A stretch of DNA of 64,000 nt from Trigonopsis variabilis. Taxonomy: Eukaryota; Ascomycota; Trigonopsidomycetes; Trigonopsidales; Trigonopsidaceae. This document shows positions 1 through 11,242 of the stretch, one piece after another. The stretch covers positions 372,001 to 436,000 of the forward strand of contig PPXM03000004.1 in assembly GCA_003707065.3 (NCBI GenBank). The letters are read 5' to 3'. Numbering within the stretch: the stretch's first letter is position 1; each line of letters begins with the position of its first letter. The notes beneath the pieces are model-generated. The model was given only the letters and a program-made list of their open reading frames with translations. It ran no database searches and was not told where the DNA came from. A program made the position numbers and the translations under genes.

Positions 1-222
1 CAGGAAGGAGCACGAGACTTCACTGGACGAACACAACGATACGCTGCTGCTGCCCAGCTGAGAGATGCTGTTCTCATGAAAGAAACCAACGCCAAAACCC
101 GTCGGCAACTATGGGACGGAGTCCAAAAGTCTGTGGAAAGCAATACAAATGTGCGAGCCCGGCAGATGGAGATTCACGGAGAAATAATGCGTGTATGGGA
201 GTGGGTCGGAGAACCGTTGTAA
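1..222 (+). CDS. C-terminal end of an unrecognised protein (partial)
   Basis: Reading frame 1 is open from the left edge to a TAA at 220-222, giving 73 residues of a protein whose start lies outside the window. The fragment is rich in Arg, Gln and Glu and looks alpha-helical, possibly coiled coil, ending in WEWVGEPL. No catalytic motif or known domain is visible. It ends about 160 bases before the next gene on the same strand. I assign no function. That it is coding rests on the open frame and its protein-like composition. Confidence 0.5.
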   Translation, partial: QEGARDFTGRTQRYAAAAQLRDAVLMKETNAKTRRQLWDGVQKSVESNTNVRARQMEIHGEIMRVWEWVGEPL

Positions 223-382
223 TTGTATATGGACGGCTAATTTGCTTATGATGTTGAATTCGCAGAAGCGTCGAAGTCCCTGTAGCGCCATCTTCATCCC
301 ATGCTGATGTAGCTGACAACCCTACTACACAGCACTATTGAATCGTAGACCGCGTTCGACTACTTTTGAAAGGTCTAGGAGC

Positions 383-1903
383 ATGGATCACAAAGATGGA
401 GCGTCTTTTCCAATGGAGTCACGACCGTGTCGAGTTCGGCTCTTGACGCTAAATTGTTGGTAAGAGTAATATTTCATGACCTCGCTGAGTGGAAAGGGGA
501 CTGAAATTTGTTTCTAAGCATCGATTTGAGAGAATGCATGAGATAGGGCGCCGACTAAAGGAGATGGGAGATGAGATTGATATTGTGGCATTACAGGAAT
601 GTTGGGTTGAGAGTGACTTTGAAGATATCCGGTCGCAGGTCATAGATCATCTCCCGTATTCGAAAATGTTTTATAGGTGAGTGTCATAGAATTGTAGGAG
701 TTTAATTTTAGTGGGATTCTAGCTGGTCCTGGGCTTTGCTTCTTTTCTCGTTACCCGATTGTGGAGACCCGTCTTCATGGCTACGCCCTGAATGGACGGC
801 CCAGTGCATTCTTCCGGGGTGACTGGTAAGATATATGAGGGGATATCTTTGCTCAGACTCAAGGTACGTTGGAAAGTCAGTAGCGTCAATTGTGGTCGAG
901 TTGCCGTCTGGACACAAGGTGGAGGTATTCAATACTCATGTAAGTGACCGTTTAGAGTAAGCATGGACTCGTGGCCCCTAGAAAAACACGAGTTTTTGTC
1001 TTTACAGTGGAGCAGAGGGGCTAGTTCTAACATCAGATGCATGCTCCTTATGGACCAGGTGATGCTTCGTATGAATGTCATCGCACGGCCCAAGCCTGGG
1101 AACTTGCTCATCATTTAGCCGATTGTAATTCAAGGGGCCATGTGACTATTGCGGTGGGTGACTTCAATTCACGACCAGGGTCCGTCCCTTATCGGCTGAT
1201 TACCCGACTAGGAGGAATGACTGACGGTTGGTTGAGCTTGCATGGCTCTGGGCAAGAGATTTCAAAGGCTGAAATGGCGACTGTGCTTCCTAAAGCTCAG
1301 ATAGAGCAGTATGGAATCACCTGTGATAGCGTGTTAAATACCTGGAGAGCAGATAGGCAGCCTGGAGATGCATGCCGACTGGATTATATTTTTATAAACA
1401 GCTCGCTTGCAACGGTAGAAGATATGTCGGTGGTTATGACAGAACCTATTCAGGGCATTGGATCGTGTTCAGATCACTTTGGGTTGCGGGTGGAACTCCT
1501 TCTCAAGCACGGGGTAAGCGAGTACCAAGAGACCATGACCCATCGGGACTACGAGGATGTCCTCGATGTGATTGCCACATACCTGCCGACCTGTCTTTGG
1601 CAAGCACGGATTAGAATAGGACACGGTGTCGTGTCAATACTGATCATTATCGGCTTGCACGTCGGAATATTCTGGGTTAAGCATCTTTGGGCTGCTTTTA
1701 TCATGATGATTGGAGTCTTTGTGATTGGAGTCACAGGCTCGATCGACTTCCTTATCGGGGTGCTATTTGGACGCCTGGAGAGACGACTACTTCACGAATT
1801 CCAGAATCAAGTAATGATGGAGTCCGAAAATTGCTCAGAAGATGAATACTCATACAAGCATATAACAAAAGCCGAGACACATTGCCAGAAAGTCAACAGA
1901 TGA
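383..1903 (+). CDS. ISC1: Inositol phosphosphingolipid phospholipase C (neutral sphingomyelinase family)
   Basis: The enzyme hydrolyses inositol phosphosphingolipids to ceramide in membranes. I place five exons: 383-459, 497-676, 712-825, 864-939 and 1037-1903 (437 residues, frame kept throughout). The endonuclease/exonuclease/phosphatase fold is clear: LNCWG near residue 24, the metal ligand Glu60 in ALQECW, NTHMHAPYG spanning the last junction, GDFNSRP near 190, RLDYIF, and the catalytic pair Asp295-His296 in CSDHFGL. Two hydrophobic segments near the C terminus (about 348-394) match the membrane anchor typical of the fungal enzyme. The junction that restores NTHMHAPYG supports the 97-nt last intron; the others are 35-38 nt. 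The first ATG after the upstream stops was taken as start. Confidence 0.9.
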
Positions 1904-3750
1904 GCTCCCTTAGTCCAGCGTTATGGTCAATGACGCGTTACAACTGAGCTTCCTGGGACTTCAGACGGCTTTTAAAAGCACAGCAGCGGATATCAAGATG
2001 CACCGCAACTACAACCCAGAGACTCCATCGAAGACCTTCTCAGGTAAGCGAAGAGACTCATCTATAGAGGAAATACAAACTAGAAAGAAAGTTTACTGTG
2101 AGAGCCTTTGTTTGGTTTCAGTGAGACAGAACTGTTCCTAAACTGATCAATGACGTAACCAATGCGGTATTTATTGACATGTGAAGTGTTTGCCAGAGTG
2201 TCTGTTCGGAAAGAGAAACCCCTGACGCCGTATACTAATGTCCTATATTGACACGTAGAGCCAATGACAAGCAAAGTTTTAAAATGTAGCGTTACCTGTT
2301 CGGGAATAGCCGCGTCTTCCGTTGCGGCAGTTACAAAGCCCCTGACTTTTTCTTGCCCGACGTTTCGGGTAGCTTATGTCATCTCGCCAGGTACGCACAT
2401 CAGTGCGACTCAGGTCCGGTCAACAGCTTTCCGTAGTTATGAAATAACCGGCTTGGCCTCGGAGATAGAATTTCGCTTCTTTGACCCGATCTAGAAACGA
2501 AGCAATGGACATCTAAAGAGTGAGATCGGTGTAGTGGCTCGAGGAAAGAGAGTGCACGTGATCTGACCGGTCAACTCAAGAGAGCGTGCAGATCGTCGGT
2601 TACACTAGTCCCGCGCTCCTTTGAAATGAGAAGAGAATAAAGGTTTTGAAATGATGAGGCTGTAGTCTTTTTGACATGCTTAGCTTCGCTCATTTCGAAT
2701 CAATGGTCTAAGGCTTTATGCTCATATGTGTTTTGGGTGATAAAGATGTAACGATTGATAAGTTGGGAGAAATCCCACGATTCCTCCCAGCACAAGCGAT
2801 AAGACAAAAAATACATTAATTCCCACAAAGGAACTTTACCACACGTAAAAAGTCAAGAGTGACAAAGTTAACCATATGCGCTTGTATTAGAAATAAATTG
2901 TCACCTAGAAATTTGACTGATAGGCAGGAAGGGATCTTGCGGACCGAGCCATGCCAACAACAACCAGAACTGGTCGATTCTAGCCAGGCACAAAGGAAAC
3001 GGTGGTCCGTGCAGATTCTTAGGAGATACGGTGGACTATTTATGCCTGCTAAACTTTTTATGCCAGGAAGACCTGAGGAAGCCATAGTCGGTCGCGAGAG
3101 AGACGCATAACATGGCAAAAGGGACATGCATCCTGCAGGTGGCGATCGCGAGATGAATTGATCCCAATCTCCTCTTGCCTGCGTCATCTATCGCTCATGA
3201 TGATGATCTTATATGTCCTTGGCGTTGAGAGCTGCGGCTATGGAGCCTGTGTTACAACACGGCTATCGGCCTCTTTCACGTCCGACGGAACCTTGAGGAG
3301 ACTTGAAAAGCTGCCTATTTTCTCACATCCAGTCAATCATGTATAATGGTCCTGTTTGGTTCGGCTGTGTGAGCTTTGGGAGGGTTGGGAAGAGTTGTAT
3401 CGGATCGTGTTGTCTCACGTAACTTCCAACTACACTAGTCCTTCATCTCAAGCCTGGCCTTAACTACGGTAGCATTGCCGCGTAATGAGGTCGCAACTAG
3501 AAAGCGACCAAATATCGATGACATATTATGCGGTTTTTTCTCGAATTTAATTCATCGACGAGAGAGGATGACTTCTGGCTTGTTGCGTTCCGCTGACCTA
3601 AGCTGGCCAGGGATTTGCTTGTGCGGGATTTCCCAAACAGGAATACAGACACATGCAGCAGACAGGCGATTTTGAGAACCCAAAAGTATATAAGAACTAG
3701 CTCAGACGTGGGAATCTACACAAATCCTCTAAACTTTAACTGAAATAACA
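1904..3750. other. Long intergenic region, promoter of AKR1 at its right end
   Basis: About 1.85 kb with only short open frames on both strands (largest 123 codons, minus strand, 2816-3187). None has a recognisable motif or plausible splicing. The right end carries a TATA box before the aldo/keto reductase gene. An ACGCGT at 1933-1938 is isolated from any start codon. I see no RNA gene or repeat. Confidence 0.6.
3687..3693 (+). promoter_or_regulatory. TATA box of the first aldo/keto reductase gene
   Basis: TATATAA lies 57 bases before the ATG at 3751. The same spacing recurs at the polyubiquitin gene and the small unknown gene ending at 11755, which supports it as the functional element. Confidence 0.6.
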
Positions 3751-4848
3751 ATGAGTGCTCCTTTGAAGTAAGTTCTTTGGTCTTCACCTTGGAGGTTGGT
3801 CGTGGTGGTCAGATACCACGACAGTTTGAAAAAACAACCCACCCAAGAGTTTATTATTCTTTCATGTTCTAACGTTTACAGTACTAAGACTTTTACTCTC
3901 AACACTGGTGCTAAGATGCCCGCTATTGGCTTGGGTACCTGGAAGGCTGCTCCTGGTGAGGTCTACACTGCCGTCAAGGCGGCCCTTGCCTCCGGTTACC
4001 GACACATTGACTGTGCCTTTGCTTATGGCAATGAAAAGGAAGTTGGTGCTGCCATCAAGGACTCTGGCATTCGTCGATCTGATATCTTTGTGACTTCTAA
4101 GTTGTGGTCTACCCACCACGCTGATGTCGAGAAGGGTCTCCAAATGTCTCTTGACAACTTGGGAATGGACTACCTCGACCTTTACTTGCTTCACTGGCCT
4201 GTGTCGCTCAACCCCAATGGTAACCATCCTCGAAACCCTACTTTACCTGATGGTTCGAAGGATGTCGACTCTAAACCCTTCACTCAGACCTATGCCGAGT
4301 TGGAGAAGCTCCTTCCCTCTGGCAAAGTCCGTGCCATTGGTGTGTCCAACTTTTCGACTGTGAATCTTGAGATTCTTTTGGCCGCTCCCACCACTACTGT
4401 TATTCCTGCTGTCAACCAGGTCGAGCTTCATCCTTACCTTCCTCAACAGAAGCTCATCGACTTCTGCACCTCTAAAGGTATTCACGTGACTGCCTACTCT
4501 CCCTTGGGTTCTGTCGGTGCCAAGTTGACCCAAGATCCTATGGTTCAAATGATTGCCCAGGAGAACCACATGACCGAGACCCAAGTTCTTCTCACCTGGG
4601 CCATCCAACGAGGGACTTCTGTCGTCCCCAAATCTGTCACTCCTGCTCGGATTGAACAGAATTTCAAGAACCTTGTTCATCCTCTTCCAGTTAAGGCTTT
4701 CAATGCTCTTAATGACTACTACAAGACTAATGGTGTTAAGCGCATCAACAACCAAAACTGGGGTGGCGTCAAGATTTTCCATGACGATGAAGAGTATCAA
4801 CGAGAAGTTTCTTCCGAATCCGAGGAACCTACTCGAATTACTGCTTAA
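3751..4848 (+). CDS. NADPH-dependent aldo/keto reductase (GCY1/YPR1-like), tandem copy 1
   Basis: This cytosolic oxidoreductase of the AKR superfamily should reduce aldehydes or ketones, or act in glycerol metabolism, with NADPH. Exon 1 is 3751-3767 (MSAPL plus two bases), followed by a 114-nt intron with a TTCTAAC branch site, then exon 2 at 3882-4848, giving 327 residues. The catalytic tetrad is complete: Asp49, Tyr54, Lys79 (in SKLW) and His110 (in LLHWPV). The NADP-binding signature VPKSVTPARIEQN is present near the C terminus. Codon use is strongly biased towards C-ending codons, unlike its neighbours, which suggests high expression. A second member follows on the same strand after 681 bases. 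A frame starting at 3796 would begin inside the intron and is not the true start. The natural substrate cannot be told from sequence. Confidence 0.9.
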
Positions 4849-5529
4849 ACCTTAGACGCATTGGGTTGGAGTTTTATTTGCTATTAAGTTTTGGAAAATT
4901 CCCTTAGAAAAGCCTGGAGCTGGATTGCTGGAATTTTATAGAATTATACATTAGGTTTACAATTATAAAACTTTTTCGGGTTGACCTCTTTGTAGTCTGA
5001 TTGCATGTAGTTTGTTCAGTCGCTGATGTGGTTATTCGGCATGCACCCTTTGTTATCTAAAATAAAATTAGCTGGTGGTATCCTTAAGAATGAGTCTCAG
5101 GAGCACTGAGTCGCTCTTTATATTGAGTCTAATTTGAGATAACATTAGGAAGGTTGCCCCCACATGATCTAGAAAGGTGCTTTTTTTATGATTTCTTGTT
5201 ACCTTCGGAAGGAGTGGGGGGCGTTCGATACGCCCTCCATGGTGCGAGGGAGTTATGAACGTTAAGTCCGGCATGTTTGGGATAATGACAGAGTTTGGAT
5301 CAGAAGACTCAGTAAATAACGATTTCGGCCAAGATGAATAAAGTAGATGGCTTTGGAGCTACAATATCTTAAGGAATGCCTTCATCTATCCTTTTTTTTA
5401 CGGGGCGGAGAATTGCCGGGAAGGAGTTGTAGCACGACAGATAAACAGATAGGAGGATAAGTTTCTACGATATTGTCCCCTTCCTTTTAAAAAGTCGGTC
5501 TTTACTTTGAAGTTAACTGCAAAACTAAG
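4849..5529. other. Intergenic region between the tandem reductase genes
   Basis: It holds the 3' region of copy 1 and the promoter of copy 2. A CCCCT stress-element-like core lies near 5476-5480 and a TTTTAAAA tract near 5487-5494, about 40 bases before the second ATG. No coding frame is supported. Confidence 0.5.
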
Positions 5530-6447
5530 ATGTCTATTCAAGCCAAGACGTTCATTCTCAACACTGGAGCCAAAATTCCTGCTATCGGACTGGGGACATG
5601 GCAGTCAGGACCAGGAGAGGTCTATGAAGCCGTTAAGACTGCCATTGAGACTGGATACCGGCATATTGACACTGCCTATGCCTATGGAAATGAAGCTGAG
5701 GTCGGTAAAGCCATACGAGATTCCGGAGTCCCTCGCTCGGAGTTGTTTGTGACCACCAAGCTGTGGAACACTGATCACCAGAGGCCAAAAGAAGGTCTCG
5801 AGAGATCTTTGTCTTTATTGGGCCTGGATTATGTCGACCTCTATCTAGTGCATTGGCCAGTCGCATTCAATCCTAAAGGTAACCACGCCCTTCGTCCTAC
5901 GAAGGATGATGGATCAGCCGACGTTGTGGATCCGAATGAGTGGTCATTTATCCATACCTGGATTGAGATGCAGACTCTGGTTCAAACAAAAAAGACTCGT
6001 GCCATTGGTGTATCCAACATGTCTATAACTCGCCTTCAGCAGCTGCTCAGTGCCCAAACTACTACCATCATTCCTGCTGCCAATCAGGTCGAGTTACATC
6101 CCTATCTCCCGCAAGACGATCTTTTGAAGTTTTGTGAATCGAAAGGAATCCATGTGACTGCTTATTCTCCTTTGGGCTCCACCGGAGCTCATCTGCTGGA
6201 TGACCCAGTTGTGATTGAAGCTGCTAAAAAGAACTCGCTAAGTCCAGCAGCCACTCTCATCACATGGGCAATTCAGAGAGGAACATCGGTTATTCCAAAA
6301 TCTGTCACGTCTTCCCGAGTTAGGGATAATTTCTTATCACTAGGTGAACCGCTTGATGAGGAGTCTTTTACCGCTATTTCTGACCTCGGTAAAACAAAAT
6401 CAAATAGAGTCGTTCGTCCACCTTGGGCGAATGACTATTTCGATTGA
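5530..6447 (+). CDS. NADPH-dependent aldo/keto reductase (GCY1/YPR1-like), tandem copy 2
   Basis: This is a 305-residue paralog of the preceding gene, without an intron. The catalytic residues Asp47, Tyr52, Lys77 (TTKLW) and His108 (LVHWPV) are all present, as is the cofactor motif IPKSVTSSRVRDN. It lacks the longer acidic C-terminal tail of copy 1 and ends in WANDYFD. Codon use is ordinary, in contrast to the biased use in copy 1, so the two copies probably differ in expression level. The duplication looks old: the proteins are alike throughout but differ at many positions, and copy 1 has a first intron that copy 2 lacks. The substrate is unknown. Confidence 0.9.
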   Translation: MSIQAKTFILNTGAKIPAIGLGTWQSGPGEVYEAVKTAIETGYRHIDTAYAYGNEAEVGKAIRDSGVPRSELFVTTKLWNTDHQRPKEGLERSLSLLGLDYVDLYLVHWPVAFNPKGNHALRPTKDDGSADVVDPNEWSFIHTWIEMQTLVQTKKTRAIGVSNMSITRLQQLLSAQTTTIIPAANQVELHPYLPQDDLLKFCESKGIHVTAYSPLGSTGAHLLDDPVVIEAAKKNSLSPAATLITWAIQRGTSVIPKSVTSSRVRDNFLSLGEPLDEESFTAISDLGKTKSNRVVRPPWANDYFD

Positions 6448-7290
6448 ACACGTGCCAAATTATGGTTATAAGTAACAACGCGCAGACATACTCCTGCCAA
6501 ACCGAATCGTCTAATATGGCTCGCCGTTGCAAAACATACAATGAGTGATGTTCAATATTTATGTTATTCAGAACATACCACTGTTGTCCCTTTTCCGTGA
6601 AAACGGAAGAGCTGTAACTTTCTCCCTTTTACGGCACGATAATCCAAAACAGCGACCCATCATAATTTGTCAACCTCAGTGCGTGCTGAGGATATAAATC
6701 ATAGGAACGACGTACTAGCAGCCGCTATCAATGACCATATATTATTTCAGTCGCTCTCTCTAATCGACGTCGGGAGACACAGAATGTTCAAGGAAAACAG
6801 ACAGATGAGATCGGTATAGAACTAGTACATCAGATAGAAATACTGCTAGTATACATTTCTCGTACTAGAACGATTCCGTCCTTTTTCTTCGAAAGTCTCT
6901 TCGTGTTCACAGGACGAATATCTGCTAATGGCCAGGGAGAGTTTCAACCCAGTTCATGGTAGACCCTGATATTCTCAGTATGGCATGGAGATATTGAATA
7001 AAGCAAAGAACTTACTACTTCTCTAGATAGACGGGACTGCTGTGAAATAGGGTATCTATATAAGAACACGGCTTCGTCATGTTACAGAGAGATAGATAGC
7101 ATAGCCAAATCCTCAAATACATATAGAAGTAGTTGGTATGATAAATCGGATGGAATCATTCTGGATTCTGCATGTGTCAATCTCAATTTCCCTCAAGTTT
7201 TCTTTATTGAGGCACGAGAGTTTGTAACAGTAGTAAGCTACGGGATTCGTTGCTAGACTGACACAATTCGTAAACGTTGTCTTCTCAACG
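6448..7290. other. Intergenic region with an upstream TATA box
   Basis: No convincing coding frame. TATATAA at 7057-7063 points towards the next plus-strand gene but lies about 230 bases before its ATG, so a long leader or an unseen 5' exon is possible. A short upstream frame starting at the ATG near 7079 ends after a few codons. Confidence 0.45.
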
Positions 7291-8001
7291 ATGCAAGCAC
7301 CAGGAGGCAGCCATGCCAATAAACGGTTTAAAATCGACAGCAACAAGGTTCCGCCGGTGACTCGTCCTGGCCAATATAACCCTGGAACGACAAATGGTCA
7401 GATGGGAGTGACGCCCGGTCGCTATCCCCCAAACAGTTACGGTGATGAAGACACATCACTGGGTGATGAGCTTGACGCTCTCAGTGCGCGAGACGTCGCT
7501 ATTGCTCGGTACATGAGACATAACGAATGGATGGAAGAATTATTTGGAACGACCTCGGTGGCGTTCAGAGGTCACCGCTTGGCTCAAGCTTTGGGCTTTG
7601 TTGCCAAAGGTGACGAGGCGTACAATCAAGCGGTTAAAGAATTTTCTGCTTTCTGTCCTTCGGAGGGACTCACTGGTGAGCCCAAAGAAAAGTACGAGTC
7701 CTTAGTGGCACACTTAGAACAGCTGGTAGCCGATGAACAGGCGAAGGTCTCAGCGCTGGAAAGCTCGTCGTCTGACGAAGGAATTTATAGTTTAATTGCG
7801 GGGCGGGAAGCAACAGAAGTCAAGTCTGCCAATGAAGAATTACGGGAATTGGAGCAGCGATTACTCAAGTCAAGTCACGAAGACATTGCTGCTAATTCAC
7901 TCAGGGCTCAGGAGATTGCGGATAAGATCCAACAGACCTTACATGTGGTCATTCACCCGAAACAAAAACTGACCCCAGTGCCTGCTCCTAGTGTATCATA
8001 A
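7291..8001 (+). CDS. Probable Ssr4-like SWI/SNF-RSC subunit (C-terminal region only)
   Basis: A 236-residue protein without intron. Residues about 63-90 (LSARDVAIARYMRHNEWMEE) resemble, from memory, the conserved block of the fungal Ssr4/DUF1750 chromatin-remodelling subunit, where a similar RY-x-x-HHEWMEE segment occurs. It is followed by a segment on promoter-distal helices and a long Glu-rich probable coiled coil (about 130-220). The large N-terminal domain usual for Ssr4 is missing, so this is either a shortened form or has 5' exons I could not find. The N terminus is Gly, Pro and Asn rich and looks disordered. It converges with the OPT gene, 61 bases apart. Family assignment is an inference; that it is a real gene is more secure. 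Confidence 0.55.
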   Translation: MQAPGGSHANKRFKIDSNKVPPVTRPGQYNPGTTNGQMGVTPGRYPPNSYGDEDTSLGDELDALSARDVAIARYMRHNEWMEELFGTTSVAFRGHRLAQALGFVAKGDEAYNQAVKEFSAFCPSEGLTGEPKEKYESLVAHLEQLVADEQAKVSALESSSSDEGIYSLIAGREATEVKSANEELRELEQRLLKSSHEDIAANSLRAQEIADKIQQTLHVVIHPKQKLTPVPAPSVS

Positions 8002-8062
8002 AGTGTATATTATTAATGGATTTTCTACTTGACGTTATTGGCCTTTCCTATTATTTCTATAC

Positions 8063-10208
8063 TTAGAGATGAGGAACACCCAAACTAGTCATCAAAAGGA
8101 CCACGATACTCATTAATCCTTCTCCTAGAATCAATCCACTCGCACAAATGATTAAATATAAAGTCCTCCGACGCCCTGGTGAGTGAGTCCAAGTCCACTT
8201 TTTATAAAAATAAGCCCCCAAGCCCCCAATGAACCTCGCAATAGTGAAAGAAGGCGTATTGTAGAGACCAACGCCCACAGCTATACCTGAAGGAATATAG
8301 CAGATCCATTTACGATCATGGTAGATATTTCTGATCAAGCTCAAAATGCCAAATATAATGCCAAAAGAGAGAGAAAATATACCCGCGTGAGGGGGGAGAT
8401 GTCCACCAGTGACGAGTCTTGCACAATCGATCCAAACAACAGCAGTTGGGATACGATAGGTCGCATTGGGGATATCATAGACAGTGTTGTATAAGCGGTA
8501 GGTGACTGTCGACAACACGATTGACCAAAGGCTACCGATCAGCTGCGCATAGAACTGGGCTTTGGGTGAGGATCCAATGAGATGTCCTGTTTTAAGGTCT
8601 TGCATCAAGTCACCTGCTTGCTGAGCTCCAGCTTCGGCGACTCCTCCAGCCACAAGATTGATGATGACCGCCGAGGGATGGGATTTGGGAATAACAAGAG
8701 CAAATAACAATTGAGATACCTTTCCAATCCCAGAGACAGGATTAAGATCAGTTTCTCCAAGAGCTCGGACAGCGAGGATAGATAAAACTGCAGCAAGAAA
8801 AAGAGCAAAGACAATCGCGCCCAGAGATACTTTTGTTCCAAAGACAATCTTGACGGCAGCGATGCAGAGCAAAACAGAAACGACAAGACCCCATAGAGTC
8901 GTACGAAACGAGACTAGCTCCGATGCTGGCGCATCAGGATCGCTGGAAGTAACCAGTGATCGATAGCCAGAGCGAGATCGTCGAACATATCCTAAGATAG
9001 ATTTAATGACTAAAACAGCAAAAGAAATGACACTATCAACCACCATTATAGCCAAAGAGATCCATAAAATCCATCCTTGACCGCCATTTTTCCAGTCATC
9101 CATAGGACCGGGAGCCCATCCTTTGGCTTGAGCCAGAGGAGCTAAGATAGCCCAACCTAAGATAGCTCCAAAAAGCATACTGGATACCGTAGGTAGGCCC
9201 ATTATCACACCTTGACCAATATAGGCGGGAGACGGCTCCAAAGTCCAAAGGTACTTCTGAGCAAGCTGCATGCCAAATACAGGAAGGCGACGAAGAATGG
9301 GAATGAAATAGGATATAAAGGTGAAAGCCGATGAAGTCCCGAAAGATATAAGCATACTATGGATATTTGACTCGTATTCATCTTTACCTAATTCTTGTTC
9401 TATATCTTGTTCTTGTTCCTCTTCACTCTCTTGACCCAGTAGATCCAAGGATCCCGGATTAATATCCTCTGGCACCGCGTCCGAAGAATAAGAATGCCGA
9501 TCAGAAGGAGTCGCACTTGGTGCAGTCACAGAGTCAAGGTCCGATTTATGAAGAACTGAGATCATGGTAGCAGTGGCACTTCCACTGGGAAATTTCAACT
9601 TCTCTTTTAAGATGACTTGTTTTCTTAGCGGAACTGCAAAGAACACTCCAAAAAATGCTAGTCCACTACACCAGAGAAGTATTTGAAACATGCTAAGGGT
9701 AATCGGTCCACCTTCTGAAGTAGTCAAGAATTTCTCCAATGCTGGAATAACTCCTACTAATCCGTATGCCAATGGACCTGTCCCAACGGCTACTGCAACA
9801 CTGAAGTATAAGTAATCACTAATTAACCAATACCGACAAACCTCTGGATATATACCTAGAAGAGTTTAGCTCTCTTCCCTTGTCCTTGTCAACTTACATT
9901 TTCCACATCCGTGAATTCATCGATTAATCTACTCTGAAATGTCTTGAAGATGGCAAAACCCAACAACGCCGATGGTAGACTCATCATTGACACCCATCCT
10001 AGTAATCTTCAGCTGCGCCATTCTAACCGAGGTTCCTACCTGTCTGTAGACCAAATTGGAAATTGGAAAATAGCACGACCGAGCTAAGCCGTCAGTCGTT
10101 AATCCTTTAATATCTTCTTTACCCTATTGCCAATCCAATCAATGTGCCTCTCAACGTTATTTGCCTCAGTCCCGCCTTAAAAGCTAGATCATTTGGATCC
10201 AAAGTCAT
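8063..10208 (-). CDS. OPT-family oligopeptide/metal-chelate transporter (YGL114W-like)
   Basis: A multi-pass membrane transporter of the OPT superfamily. I place five exons on the minus strand: 10123-10208, 10040-10083, 9898-9998, a 14-nt microexon 9842-9855, and 8063-9800. They sum to 1983 nt with frame kept (660 residues). The splice model restores the conserved N-terminal blocks: NFQFGLQTGWVSMMSLPSAL, the VENVYIQ segment, AVAVGTGPLAYG and VIPALEKFL, then FAVPLRKQ, LKFPSGSATA and many hydrophobic helices. A read-through of the microexon introns stays open but would insert about 14 non-family residues. Start ATG 10206-10208 is the only one that fits the family. The introns are 39, 41, 42 and 41 nt. 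The substrate may be peptides or metal chelates. Confidence 0.88.
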
Positions 10209-11242
10209 TTCTTATTTTTATTTCCTAGCTGCTTGTGGTTTGATCTTCACAAAACCTAGATCTTGCACCTCTAATCAGCTTGCCAGATTCAGTACCAAGA
10301 GCACAAAACAACTAGATAAAAGGCTTTCAAGGTAAGAGAGTGAGGCCTAAGCTAAATATTTAGGTGAGGTAGTTATACGCAAGTATCCGACGCCGAGAAG
10401 TTCACGCTGATTGATGACGGTCCAGTTGCAGGCGTATCGTATCGGGTGTTATTTCCCAATTGAGCATCCATGTCTCGATTTGGCCGTGATACTTTTAATG
10501 CAAAATGTGTTATTGTATTAATGTCTTATGATCCTGAGAAGAACAACGTGTATCCGTTGTATCTTATATTCTGATTAAGTTCGATGGGAAGTGGAGATGA
10601 CGTTTGTTTGAAAATACCTCAATTGCTAGATATACGATTACAAAATGCTTTGGTTCATGTAGTCACTCTTAGAAGCTATACTAGTTTCTGCAGTCAGTGA
10701 GATCCTGAAGATCTACATGAAGGTCAAATCAGGGTATATCTTGAATACTTTTCTATGCTTCTTGCCATACATATAATCAGCTTTCTCAAAACTGTGCAAG
10801 GAGAGCCAGAATTTCTTATTCAGATCGTGGGATGGGACCATTTAGCAACCTAATTAGCAGCCGCAATCAATGCAAGATAGATGTTCGTCGAAAGATATGA
10901 GAGAAAATGTCTTCTTACAAACCTATTTTTGCTCTAGTATCATATTCTTTTTTGGATATCATGAAAGAATAAAGAAAAGCGGCCTATACTGAGACGATCG
11001 CGCAATCTATATTAGAGCATATGCTTCTGCATCTCCCGCACACTATTTCCTGTTCAAGATATGCATACTGGGACACTATAGTGAATGGAGAAAGGAAAGG
11101 GAAAGCGTCAATTAGTCTCTATACCATTACAATACCCTTTATTGTAGGAGTATGAGTGAGGTTCTCTTCAATCCTTACGTCAAACGATAATAAAGATACA
11201 ACATTCTTAGCACCAACAATATTCTATATTGGAAATCCTCAG
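10209..11242. other. Intergenic region upstream of the OPT transporter
   Basis: About 1 kb between two minus-strand genes. Only short frames are present and none is supported. It should hold the OPT promoter; I see no clear TATA close to the start codon. Confidence 0.5.

Noticed and set aside
1933-1938. Other ACGCGT copies (1933, 28958, 47585, 49425, 54886) as MCB sites
   Set aside because: They are not close upstream of a start codon; two are inside coding sequence. Their number fits chance.
2816-3187. A 123-codon minus-strand frame in the region upstream of the first reductase
   Set aside because: No motif, no promoter signal and no splicing; the composition is that of noncoding sequence.
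3862-4800. Two long antisense frames within the first reductase gene
   Set aside because: They lie wholly opposite a conserved gene with biased codon use, which creates open frames on the other strand; neither has a recognisable domain.
9801-9897. The open frame continuing through the second intron next to the OPT microexon
   Set aside because: It adds residues foreign to the OPT family; the microexon model restores the conserved block and keeps frame.
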